A DNA stretch of 64,000 bases from Daldinia sp. FL1419 (taxonomy: Eukaryota > Ascomycota > Sordariomycetes > Xylariales > Hypoxylaceae): the NCBI GenBank assembly GCA_025201765.1, contig MU623383.1, positions 1-64,000 of the forward strand, in the 5' to 3' direction. Shown here piece after piece: positions 24,301 to 35,174 of the stretch; within the stretch, counting starts at the first letter, position 1; the number at the start of each line of letters is the position of its first letter. The notes beneath the pieces were generated by a model, which searched no databases, was not told where the DNA came from, and saw nothing but the letters and a program-made list of their open reading frames with translations. Made by a program: the position numbers and the translations under genes.

Positions 24301-24431
24301 AAAAGGAGAACAAGAAACCACGATTCCAACTTTCGCTTCGAAAAAACACCAACGGTAAATTTGGGTCTATCGGCTCAGTCACTCCCACTACCGAAACTCC
24401 GCCCGTCCCTAGTAGGGCCGGCGTCTATTAG
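21360..24431 (+). CDS. SH3-domain protein with C2H2-like Cys/His region, function unknown
   Basis: Five exons, 21360-21594, 21672-23203, 23269-23356, 23415-24089 and 24169-24431, join in frame to 930 aa. The introns are 77, 65, 58 and 79 bp; the last has branch point GACTAAC. Residues 1-150 look helical (EKGNTAIENAQNADEE, LEDLLWDFDDYVEPEDFD). A long Ser/Pro-rich disordered region runs to about 570, with SRSPSD repeated near its middle. Next come AKCNHC (Cys599, Cys602) and CLFC...FAHLARH (Cys652, Cys655, His679, His683), which look zinc-binding. The end carries an SH3 fold from about 816 to 872: ARWKWNQ, FDKGDVI, WCWSG, GWGIFPQSHLD. A preceding segment (KYDGKWGIGWHDG) may be another small beta module. 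The layout suggests a cytoplasmic scaffold that binds proline-rich partners. I remember similar uncharacterised fungal proteins but no studied homologue. Both the splice fit and the continuity of the C-terminal domains support the model. Confidence 0.85.
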
Positions 24432-25817
24432 TGCAAGCCCACATACGACTTTTCCTCTCGAGCAAAACACCCTAAACAGCAGACAAGGAAGCTAACAGAA
24501 CCTCGTCTCACGTCATGATTAAACCACTTCGATGTCCCCCACACGGGGGTTTTTCTTCTTCTACAGCACTAGCCGGAGAACTGCTAGTTTCACTTTTAGT
24601 AAGTATCCAACGTGCACAAATGCCGCGAAGCCAAGAGGACTAACGCCGGCGAGTATGGGTTATGTCATATATAGATCACGATGACGCCGGTTTCCTCGGT
24701 CCGGAAAAAGAAAAAAAAGAAAGATATACCTCCTTATAAACCGTTATCGGCGGCGAAAAAAATTATTAATGATATATGGTTGGCACGATACGGTTATCGA
24801 TATATTACTTACTCGACGTATACCCCTTTTCCCTTTTCGGCTCCGCCTTTTTTCTTCTTCTTCTTTTCTTACATGAGAAGGGACGCGATGTCCCTGCGCG
24901 GGGTGGGGATTTAGGATGGGCAGGCTAGGTTGTGATTTTTTTTTAAAGATATTCTGAAGGCTTCCGGGGGGGAGGCGTATAGCGCTGGTACGAAATTATT
25001 GATGTATGTTGGGATACGTGAGTTTGGTTAAGTCGAGTCGAGCGGGATTCTGGATACCGCCTTATTGAACACTATTTGACTATTGTAATATCAATGGGAT
25101 ATCTGAGGTTGCGGGTTTTGCTTGGACTTGGGCCTGGGTCTGCATCCCGTGAGCGTCGATGCTGTCTATAGGATATGATTTACCTAGATAGCTTATGCCC
25201 TCATTCTTGTTAATCATTGTTTCTTGTTACTTGAGGTATTGCAACGTCCTAAGAAACTGTCTAAAAGTGACGAGCGAAGAGTATGTAAGTCGGTTTAAAT
25301 TTTGAAGTCTTAAATGTGATCATATTAGCAATTCACGTCAAAGTAGATGAACTTGTGAATATTTACTAGCCTTGGTCCTTAGAATATATGGCCATTATTA
25401 TAAAATATATATAATAGGTTCATTTAAGACTAAGCATTAGTTGGGCAGATCTGTTTAACTATAAATGTAAAAGATTATCTATTATTTGACGATGAACATG
25501 AAATACCCACCCCTGATCTAAAACCTTTGTATTTTCACCTTAACTACCTAGTGACGTCATTACTTGGGAGTGTTCAGGCATTTAAATGATCCAGATCGAA
25601 GACTAAACGAATATTATTCATCTATTGTAACATGTCTCGTCTTTGGAAGAGTCAACAACTCAAGACTTGATAGAAGGCTATATAAGTCTACTCAAGCGAG
25701 CTTCCCCTGCCCATATATGAGCGTATCCATACCTTATAATATATGTTCTGTCTTGTAAACATCTCCAGGAGACAAAATCTACGGACTTACCTACTAATCT
25801 ATACTACTCACATCGCA
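24432..25817. other. Intergenic, 1.4 kb; no gene seen
   Basis: Contains short A- and T-rich runs (about 24704-24722 and 24845-24870) and AT-rich DNA at 25280-25520. No supported open frame. An in-frame upstream ATG at 25743 could lengthen the next gene by 25 residues, but that segment reads like leader sequence. Confidence 0.5.
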
Positions 25818-26690
25818 ATGAGTTGGATGGACTCATGGTCACGGCCCGGAAAGTCGCAAGCGACGCCGGCGCCATATTACCTCTTACCAGGGGGTGAGTC
25901 GACTCCCTACTGCCGTTCATGTGGCCGGGCCATAAACTCACGTCGAGCAAATCATGCATCGACACACGAATCTTCTAGCAATAGTGCGCCTAGTTACTGT
26001 TCCCAACGCTGTCGCAATACTAAACCACGGAAACTGGACCGCGAGGTCGAAGCTACGTTTGTGCGCATGCTATCAAGTGAAAATGGCGATGGTACCGGCC
26101 AAGCTAAACAGGATGGCAAGTCGAAAAAGCGCGTGGTCAAAGGCGACCCGCGCATCCTAGTTTCTTGCGATGATGTGGAGAAAGCTATGTTCGGAGATCG
26201 CACGGATCCGGACAAGACATTCGGACGGAAGAAGCGCGTCACAAGAGTTCCCACGGCAGCCTCCGACGACGGTGCGGAAAGCGATGGCATCAGAGAGGCA
26301 CCCGAAGATGGGGACAGTGCCGTAGGTCTGGACGACAATGAAGATAGCTCATCGGTAGACGGAGATATCCTAGCACGCATGTCGGTACGAAGCGGGACTC
26401 GTATTCGACCGCCGCAGACCGTATCGCAAGTCAACGGCAGCGTGGGCGGAGAAAAGGGACGAGCGGAGCGGAGCGAGGAAACGGAAGAAAACGCAAGACG
26501 GAGGCTCGAAGGGCAGCGCAGAGCGCAGCAGCGTGAAATGGTCCGCAGTGCCGCGCGCAGAGGTGTCGTCTTCGGGTTCGCCGTCGGCAACGGTACCGTC
26601 ACGCCGAGGAAATGTGAGGCTGTCATGCAGGGGAAGGTCGTCGAGCCGAGTTTTGCCAAAGGCGACTGGGGAATAAGGTGGAGAGAATAA
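25818..26690 (+). CDS. Uncharacterised 290-aa protein with CxxC/CxxxC motif
   Basis: Single-exon gene, 290 aa from ATG 25818 (MSWMDSWSRPGKSQ). I do not recognise a named family. Near the N-terminus are Cys32-x2-Cys35-G and Tyr60-Cys61-x3-Cys65, a four-cysteine arrangement typical of small zinc-binding folds. It is followed by a basic segment and EVEATFVRMLSS. The middle (about 80-200) is charged and probably disordered, with KKRVVKGDPRILVSCDDVEKAMFG as the most ordered-looking part. The end has an Arg/Glu-rich predicted helix (about 220-255, EETEENARRRLEGQRRAQQR) and a hydrophobic, Trp-ending close (GVVFGFAVGNGTV...GIRWRE). An upstream in-frame ATG at 25743 exists; the later one is chosen because the protein-like sequence begins there. 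Codon use is coding-like throughout, and the opposite-strand open frames are its shadows. Function is unknown; a nuclear role is only a guess. Confidence 0.78.
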   Translation: MSWMDSWSRPGKSQATPAPYYLLPGGESTPYCRSCGRAINSRRANHASTHESSSNSAPSYCSQRCRNTKPRKLDREVEATFVRMLSSENGDGTGQAKQDGKSKKRVVKGDPRILVSCDDVEKAMFGDRTDPDKTFGRKKRVTRVPTAASDDGAESDGIREAPEDGDSAVGLDDNEDSSSVDGDILARMSVRSGTRIRPPQTVSQVNGSVGGEKGRAERSEETEENARRRLEGQRRAQQREMVRSAARRGVVFGFAVGNGTVTPRKCEAVMQGKVVEPSFAKGDWGIRWRE

Positions 26691-28416
26691 GAAAGATAAA
26701 AGGTGTCCGGAGCAAAGACCAACCAAACCAACAGAAAAAAAGAACCGGATTATCGTCTTGGCTGCCTTTACTTTGCTCTCGGTTATCGTGGTTGAACGCG
26801 TGCTCGAAACGCGGTTCGCGCGCTGTGAGGGGAGGTTGGGGGTTGGGGCTTCACGATACGATATCCAAGGTTCCCCCCCTAACCCATTACCCATATGTAA
26901 ATCGCGATGCTTGTCTTAAATATATCCGCTCGATGATCCCGGATTGAGATTGCGATCGACCCGAATTCGCGCCCGCATAACGGGCCAAACAACTGTGTAA
27001 CGTAAAACCATACAACCGAGAAACTGACGTAGAGAAACGCGACTTGGAAACTGAACCGGCGTTAAGCGAATAACTACACCGGGTTGAAACATATACTAGG
27101 TACCTGTCCTACTTGTGAAGTCGATTTCTTATGGCAAGGAGGAGATTAGATAGTAGTAGAAGTCTCATACATAGCTCCAAGCCGGTTTCCACGGGCCTTT
27201 TTCAACTAGGACTACTCCTCGATATCTACCTATACATCCCGGAACCGAAGCGGCTTTTATTCTCGTATAGATTTCGTGTTTCCAGCGCTCAGACGACAGA
27301 TAAGACCGAAAGACCTGAGTTCGTTGATAAACATGCTTGCCCGTAGGAACCTTATTAATCAAAGCAACCCAGGCTGAATCGGCCGACACGTGGGTTGACA
27401 CCATGGTTCAGGGCCCTGTCAAATCAAAGCACAGACGGGAGATAGCCACGTGTGATGCCTGCAGTTAGGCCGAGAAGTTCCTTCGTCAGCCGCAGGATTT
27501 TCCGTCTCTCGCCTGGGCAGGACGGAAAATAAAACCCACGACGCAAGGGGTGGTGAGTATTGTATGCAACGTATGTACATACAGTATGAGCAAAAAAATG
27601 AATAAATCGCCACCAGATCCGAGGGTTGGGAGAAAAAAGAATACGGACGAACGTGGGGTCGCATAAAACTTTGTTCTGGAAGAAATGTAGAAGTTTCGAA
27701 TGACTCGCGGCAAAGGCTGTGCTGGCATGAACCTAGTAACGTAGGAGAGTATCATACGTGCAGCTCCTCTCTATTAATTCTTATGAAACAAGATCTCGTG
27801 TTCAAGGCTGGGATTATAGACTAGTTTGTCTTGATTTCTATCATATGTTTCTATTATCTGATATATTGAGCTCTAGCTTACGTGCGAGTGCTGTTATGGT
27901 ATCTACCGAGGTAGGAATATAACTGGTAGTTAGGTAGTGGAGGTGGAAGTATCACGATAAGTTTGGATTCAGATGTTGTCTGTGCGATATGTTGTCGGCA
28001 GAACGTATATGGCATTCCGCCTTCGGGCAGTGGGGGTTCACTTAATCTGCGTCATAATTAATATATAATATATGTAATTGGGAGTATACTAATGGGTACG
28101 CTCGACGGATTAATTATTCCAAATATTCTCTCGTCTGGTCTTAGTGGCTAAGCCAGAGCCCGGCATACACCGAATATTATAACAGCCACAGGCTTGACGA
28201 CCGAGACATGGCGGGCCGACACCGAATGCGTGTCTGACTTACGTCAAGTAAGCGCTCTTCCGCGGCGCATCAAACACGTGGGCAGGGAGGCGTTTGACGA
28301 GAGAGAAGGGGGGGAGGGGGGGGATCATATGCTGTGTCATCTGCAAGAGGTGAGAAGCTGGCGGTGACCAGTTGGAGACATACCCGGTGGAAATGACCAG
28401 CTGAATAGTTGGACTA

Positions 28417-28875
28417 TCCCTCAAGGTGCGAGTGTAACACGGTGGGGGGCACTAAAAATTGTATCCAATCAGAAATTAATGAAATGTAACTACATGCTTT
28501 TATACCTAATTTTACTTGTGCCATAAGTACCAGCATTTATCAATTTTACAAATTGACACAACACACTCTTTACAACAAAACTTAACCCTTAGTATCAACC
28601 TTTTATAAATATTTTTACATAAAAACGTTAAAAATATAAGCCGAAAAAATTACCATAATAAAATACAATTAAATGCATATTTATTAAAATTAATTATTAT
28701 TTATTATAATTTAAAATTAAGTGTTTTGTTATGTTGAATAGATGTTTTATAGTTGTTAGAATGGTATTTCCAGTGTTAAGTGAGGCTATTTTTGTGGTAT
28801 ATGAGCTTTTGGACTAATTAAACTACTAATATTTTTTTAGTACCCCCCACCGTGTTACACTCGCACCTCGAGGGA
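28417..28875. mobile_element. MITE copy 2 (459 bp, TA target site)
   Basis: Same element, same orientation and same 459-bp length as the copy at 5934-6392. By eye the two are identical at every base, including the two transitions that distinguish the left and right inverted repeats. The TA target site is at 28415-28416 and 28876-28877. The outer flanks (AATAGTTGGAC left, AGCTAGATCT right) differ from those of copy 1, so these are two insertions and not a segmental duplication. The interior is AT-rich and non-coding. Confidence 0.93.
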
Positions 28876-29890
28876 TAAGCTAGATCTCCGCTTACTCAGT
28901 CCGACATGGCTAAGAGGGTTGCCATGATTGGCCGCAGAGATATAAGTCTTTGAAGACTATTTCACCGCGAAGTGTTCAAGTATGCAAAATTGTGTTGTCG
29001 TGTACGAAGGCCCCGCCGCGAGTTATGGTCCGACCAGTAGGCATCACGTCGCTAACACATAATATTATCGATTTATGATAATGACAGTATAATAGCAAGT
29101 GGTTACGTAGTAATGGTGTGCAAGATAAGGGGGTATTCCATAACAAGTCCATGACGAAGCCTGGAATAGGTAAAACTTTAGCTGACGTGTTATCAAGGTG
29201 TCGTCGAGACTAAAGACTCTTTTGCCTATATAGAACGCAAATATATACCTATCTCGGATAACTCTACGCATGTAGGTAGTAGGGTAGGTCCTCATCGGGC
29301 GATCTCTCACATACCAACTCTGACCGGTCATTTCATGTTGTTAAGTAGTTAAGCTCGCAAGGTAACAGTAGGCGAGATGCAAAATGCGCAATCCATATGC
29401 AATTGTAACTAAATATGGTTAGAAAACGAAAGCACAGCGAAATTGACTTATCCCTGCTTAAAGAGTCGGTGCCGCTGGCTGGTCCTCCCATTTTATGAGT
29501 ACCATCTATGTACCCGGCCGTTGCTCTAATTATAGAGCGGTGAAATCACGCTTAAGACTTGAATTTACAAGGGGGAAGATTGACTTATAATAGACGACCT
29601 ATAAGATGACGAATTGGGGTTTATTGGAGAGTGATGGAATCATACCGAGATGTAAGATCAATAAAAAAAGTCAAGCAATATATTAATTCCGTAATAAAAC
29701 AAAACCTACACCAGCTTACCCTTGAGCCTCCCATCTCGCAAATCAAAAACATATTAGACTGCAACACAAAGTTACCCCTGAGCACGTTGTTAGATGCACT
29801 CTTCAGGGTCTCGAGGACGCAGATGGGGATACACAAGGAGCGAATGACCGGCTCGAATTGGTTCGGGAAGCGGTGGTTGCCAATTGGTTA

Positions 29891-29930
29891 TGCATTGGTG
29901 CATTGGTGCATTGGTGCATTGATGCATTGC
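29891..29930. repeat. 8-bp tandem repeat (TGCATTGG)
   Basis: Five consecutive units: three exact TGCATTGG, then TGCATTGA and TGCATTGC. Intergenic. Confidence 0.85.
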
Positions 29931-32900
29931 AGCGTACATATACATTAAGTAGTAGGTAATACATTAGGTATTATGTACAGCAGGTGGTGGTGAATGCATT
30001 CCCACATGTCCATTTTTTTTTTTCGTCCTGCAGGTGATAGGAAACGCGGTATATGGAAGAGAACCGGGCCAATGGGATTGAAAAATTGACAAAAACGCAA
30101 ATGTCGTCAGTTTTGGACCACAGATAACTGCCTGTTCTAGATAGGGCTATCACAAGGAAAAGGGAAAAAAAAGATTTACGAATATATTCCACGAAACACG
30201 ATCCCAAGGCTTACCTACCAAAGTTACCAAGGCTCTCGTTTCCGATTTCATCCGTGTCGTTGCTTGACTCGACAATTCGACAATTCGTATCAATTGAATC
30301 TCGATTGAACTTTTTCTTTTCTGATTGCCCTAAAAAATAAGAAGAAAACAAAGAATTAGATGGGGTCCCATGTGGTTTGCTTGTTTAATGTCGGCAGCCC
30401 GTGCTCATGCTCATGTTCGTGGAGTTAGGGATGGCACAATCCATGATCCCCGTTCTGTCCGTTTGTGACCTATGAGGATGAAATGAAGCTCTTGTGGGTC
30501 AAAACTCTTTTTCTTTTCTTTTTTCTTTTTTCTTTTTTCTTTTCGTAAGGCAACGAAAGCTTTCGTACATAATCTAGTACATCCTTCCATCCATGGATAG
30601 ACGCATCAATCATCTTACACGTATCTCTGCTACTTATACCACTTATATCACTTACATAATGCACTATAATGTAGGTAGGCATCCAAAGTATCCAAGGTAC
30701 TTCGTATCCAAGGTATAGAAATCCCGGGTGCTAGGTGCCCGGGTGCTGTACTTCAGTTGTACTTACTGTAACTAACTACAATCTGTACTTACCCGATTAC
30801 ATAACCCGAGCCCTCGCCTGGTGCCTACTCCAATAGTTCCGTTCTTATGCTTGTCCAGTTCCAAAAATATTTTCAATACCTAGGTAGAGACATAGGGGTA
30901 GCGTGTACGTACCAGAGTACGTTGGTTCTAGGCGATGTGCGTACGTACATGGATTCAAGGTAAGGCTTAGGTTAAGGTATTATCGCAGTTATGCGGCATA
31001 ACCCGACGCTACGGGCACTGGACAGTTTTGAGCAAAAAAAAGGCATGCACAACTTCCAATTATAAAAGAAAAGAGGTATTATTAGTAACTAATTAGGTAG
31101 GTTAGTAGGTACTTATACATTGGGTAGTTATGTCTAACATAAACAGGGTTAGACGAGTTACATATAATACACACATATATGTGCAGATACCTATGGACAA
31201 GTACGGTATGAGCAAGTATAGGTAGGTAGGTAGTTACCAATATCTGCCTGGCCTTTTCCTGAGAAACCTGAGAAACCTGGGAAACTTGGAAAAAAGCTGG
31301 GTTGTCTATTGGAAAAGCCCCTTGCTCTAAAAGTTGACAGGACAGGTACAACTAAAACGGCAGAACAGGCGTGGGTTACAAGGGTTTTACAATAACGGTA
31401 CCAAAATTCGTATTGTACCGAAATGCAATATCAAATGCATACCGCCAATCACCTTGACGAAAAGGCTCTGTCAGTCAAAGCATCCCAAGCAACCCATCAG
31501 CTCTCAGTGAACCATTAAAAATGTTCAGCCCTTCGGGACTCTGGAGACTTTGGAGAATTCGAGGGAGAGAGGGGTGAACCCTAGATGCAAGTCGAAGAAC
31601 GGTGAAGAGGCCCTATCTGCTGTGACCCTGCACAAGTGGAAATCCGAGAAGCGTGATTGATTAATATTTTGGTCTTTTTTTCTTCTTCTTCTTTATTCTA
31701 TGCATCTTTTTTTTCTATGCCCCTGTAAAGCGTCACATCGTGTGAAGTCTTGCTTGTGTAGATCTTGAAGTTCAACAACATCCATTTGATTACCGTGACC
31801 GCCAACAATTTCTTACCATATCATTCCTTAACCCCCAATCCCCCATTTCTAGAACAATTCTTTCCCCCAATCTTAAGAGAGAGAACTCATCAAAGAAAAC
31901 TATTTAACAATTGCCACTAGTTATTGTTATTACTATTCTTCTTACTGGACAATTAGACTTGGGATTGGAATTGTGTATTTGCTAATTGAAAAAAAAAAGT
32001 TGTAAGTAAATACAATCGGTTTTATATATATACAATACCTCAATATCATCGTCAAGCCCACCAGCTTCAAGGTTACCTTTTCCTCCCCTCCCCTCCCTGC
32101 TTATTAGTCGTATCCATGCGTGTGGTTATATACGTATATACATACTACTACATGCATTCATTATACCGATGTCAATTACCAGCCCGATTACTACATCATT
32201 GTGTTATCCCGCTATGCCATTGCAAGGCTAAGTCAGCTTTTTCCCTCCCTCAATTATTTCTCTTGTCCTTTCTTAACCCTCAAGCCATCTTGTCGAACTT
32301 TGAGGATCACCGTCGCATTTGTGTGCATCGCAATCCTTTCCGCGCGAACACCTCCAGCCCCTTGATCTTATATCCGTCCCGTCCCGTTATTAGAAGCATT
32401 GCATTGTACGCCATCTGTTTTACAGACTTGACCATTTCTCCGTTACACAGATCGTCGAGCGACGAAGATAGCATCAGAGATTTGTCTAGTATATGATAAT
32501 AAAGGCAAATGTGTTCTGGTAACATTTTGGTAAGTACAAATCCAACCCTACGAACAAAAGACAGGAGAGGAAGACAAGGAAGAGTAAGAAGAATTCATCC
32601 TTTAAATTTCTTCTTGAATACCTTACTTGTAAAGCATGATACCCATTCACAAGTAGTTAAGATAACGTGGGAATACCTATATTTTGTCTGGGATTACTTT
32701 ATATATTTCAGATTTTCAGATTTTATATTTCCAATATTTTCGGCTTTCTATTCCCTCTTGAACATTTTTACCGGCGCGGCCGGGATTGTGCTTTTGGTTA
32801 TTTTTTCCTCCTTCGTCCTTTATCATGCTATTATTTTTCTTTTTTTCTTTTAACCCTGCACCATTTTACTTTAAACTTGATAAATCTGAGTTTAGCAAGT

Positions 32901-33642
32901 GTTTCTCATAGCACCGCCTCATTTCTAAGTTGTACTAGGCCTTTGCTTTTAAAAGAACCATTCGATTTCAAGACTTTGTCAAATGCACACCAATGCACCT
33001 CCATTTTTATTTCTTATTTTATTTATCAAGTTAACTAAAACTACCCCCGAAAAAAACTAAAAAATTAAAAAAAAAAAAACTAAGAACATTTAAAGCTAAG
33101 AGGATTAATTTAGCGCTGACCACATCCCTTCTTTAGAATAACCTCTTGCAGCTCTTGTCAATCAATTTCGTCATTTTCTGTTGATTACCGCTGCATTTCG
33201 CTATAATCGCTATAATCGCTGTAATCCGCTATTGTATCCGCTGCACTCTCCGTCTTCACAAACAGCGCATCCCACGCAAAAGCCCACGTAACACCCCTCA
33301 AAGCTACCCGGTTTCCAAGCCACCAAGCTTCCAAGCTTCCAAGCTGCAACTCCAGTACAGAAGAGAACCCACAATCGAAGCGCCCTCCCCCTTCACCGCT
33401 AAGACAATTATCTGCCGGGGCAATCTACCCAGGCCACCTGTCGGTCCCCGTTCACCATCCACCGTCCACCGTACGACAAAAAAACGTTGCCATACCATAC
33501 TTATTATTATACCCTCCTCCTCCTAGCTTCCCGACTGCTCGAGCAATCACATAGCTCATATAGCGCCGCCGATTCTAGCTCATTTCCGATACGGAGATAT
33601 CGCAGCGAGACAAGTCCTAAACCATCCACGAACCCCGGGGAG

Positions 33643-33674
33643 AAAAAGAAAAAGAAAAAGAAAAAGAAAAAAAG
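33643..33674. repeat. AAAAAG/GAAAAA purine tract upstream of Gα
   Basis: GAAAAA hexamer repeats ending just before a possible 3-codon upstream ORF, about 140 bp before the Gα start. Probably within the 5' leader or core promoter. Confidence 0.7.
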
Positions 33675-33675
33675 A

Positions 33676-33687
33676 ATGTACTATTGA
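33676..33687 (+). promoter_or_regulatory. Candidate minimal uORF (M-Y-Y-stop) before Gα
   Basis: ATG TAC TAT TGA lies 123 bp upstream of the Gα start codon, just after the purine tract. It acts as a uORF only if the transcript starts upstream of it, which the sequence alone does not show. Confidence 0.35.
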
Positions 33688-33809
33688 ACGACGAAAATTA
33701 TCGCACACCCCATTTGCGCCTCGTCGCTCCCTGAGCCAATAATCACCACAAACCCATCCTACCAATCATAATCGCGTTGGCTCAAGGACCGACGCGACCA
33801 GTATACATG

Positions 33810-35174
33810 ATGGGAGCTTGCATGAGCTCCAATAAGGAGGAAGAGGAGCAAAAGAAACGAAGTCAAGCTATCGATCGCGCACTCGACGAAGATTCAAAGA
33901 GACTGCGGCGAGAATGCAAGATCCTATTACTAGGTGAGCTTAGCTTGTACATATTCAGCCATTAATACATTGTTCGTGGTACTAACCGGGATCATTCATC
34001 AGGATCCGGCGAGAGCGGGAAGTCGACGATCGTGAAGCAGATGAAGATCATACACCTGAAAGGGTACTCGGAAGATGAATTATTCAACTACCGCGCCACG
34101 GTTTTCAAGAATCTGATCGAATGCGCCAAAGCCGTCATCATCGCAATGGACCAATTTGATATCGAAGCGAGCAGCCAAGAAACCAAAGAATACTGCGACT
34201 ATCTGTTGGGATATACAGTAGAGTCGGGTCCATCTGCACATATCGAGCCCAAGGTTGCGACGGCAGTACATGCCTTGTGGCACGATCCATGCATCGAGCG
34301 ACTTATGCAGCACGCCACGGAATTCTATCTAATGGACTCAGCCGAATAGTGAGTAAAAGAGGTTGATGCAGTTGGGTTTATTCTTGCTTACCGCTATTGT
34401 AGTTTTTTCGAGGAAGTATCGCGGATCTGCGCTCCAGATTACTTACCGGATGAAATGGACGTCCTCCGGGCGCGAACGAAGACGACCGGTATTTACGAGA
34501 CCCGCTTTCAAATGGGGGCGCTCAGTATCCAGTAAGAATTCCGCAATAACTATTTTGGTAAGGTACGGATCCTAACGTTATACTCTTTCTTAGCATGTTC
34601 GACGTCGGAGGCCAGAGAAGTGAACGTAAGAAGTGGATACATTGTTTCGAAAATGTCACGTCTATTATATTCTGTGTGGCTTTGAGCGAGTATGATCAGG
34701 TACTGCTCGAAGAGAGTAGCCAGGTATTTTAAAGCAACGTCCTAAAGCCGAAGTAACTCAACTAACGGTTGTGTAGAACCGAATGATGGAAAGTCTGCTA
34801 CTCTTCGACTCGGTTGTCAACTCGAGGTGGTTCATGAGAACAAGTATAATATTATTCCTGAACAAGGTTGACATATTTAAAGTCAAGCTTCCCAGGTCGC
34901 CATTGGGTAACTATTTCCCGGACTACTCCGGTGGCAACGATGTGAACAAAGCTGCAAAGTACCTTTTATGGAGATTCAACCAGGTCAATAGGGCCCACCT
35001 GAATCTATATCCTCAGTACGTTGCAAGACGCCCATATAAAAAGCCTCTGCTCCATTACTAACTTTCCTATCTAGTTTAACCCAAGCAACAGACACGTCCA
35101 ATATCCGGTTGGTATTCGCAGCCGTAAAGGAAACGATACTCAATAATGCGCTTAAGGATTCTGGCATCTTGTGA
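33810..35174 (+). CDS. gna-3: Heterotrimeric G-protein alpha subunit, group III (GNA-3/MagA type)
   Basis: GTP-binding signal transducer at the plasma membrane; in filamentous fungi this group supports adenylyl cyclase and cAMP levels, development and nutrient sensing. Six exons, 33810-33933, 34003-34348, 34403-34531, 34594-34723, 34777-35015 and 35075-35174, give 355 aa, the family length. Introns are 53-69 bp. MGACMS supplies Gly2 for myristoylation and Cys4 for palmitoylation. Other elements are the P-loop GSGESGKST (42-50), switch I RARTKTTG with catalytic Arg181, DVGGQ with Gln207, NKVD (272-275), and the C-terminus LKDSGIL. Ser at position -4 replaces the Cys used by pertussis toxin. 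MGACMS, IVKQMKIIHLKGYSEDEL and the C-terminus place it in group III, not groups I or II. Two ATGs are adjacent (33807 and 33810); the second is chosen because only it puts Gly at position 2 and it has A at -3. Confidence 0.97.

Larger units (their letters stand above)
26691..33809. other. Gene-poor interval; holds MITE copy 2 and Gα upstream region
   Basis: This 7.1 kb has no supported gene. It includes the MITE at 28417-28875, an 8-mer TGCATTGG array at 29891-29930, a C/T-only tract at about 30508-30543, and a long T/C-rich stretch from about 32,000 to 33,700 that likely contains the promoter and leader of the Gα gene. The open frames at 32116-32496 and 32509-33038 follow this composition and are not convincing proteins. 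Confidence 0.55.

Noticed and set aside
25994..26894. Long minus-strand frames opposite the 290-aa gene
   Set aside because: They are antisense shadows; the plus-strand frame has the ATG, the cysteine motif and better amino-acid composition.
28417..28875. Considered whether the second MITE copy is part of a larger segmental duplication
   Set aside because: Sequence similarity stops exactly at the TA target sites; the flanks of the two copies differ.
32116..33038. Several 70-127 codon plus-strand frames before the Gα gene
   Set aside because: Phe/Ser/Leu-rich translations of T/C-rich leader or promoter DNA, with no homology and overlapping one another.
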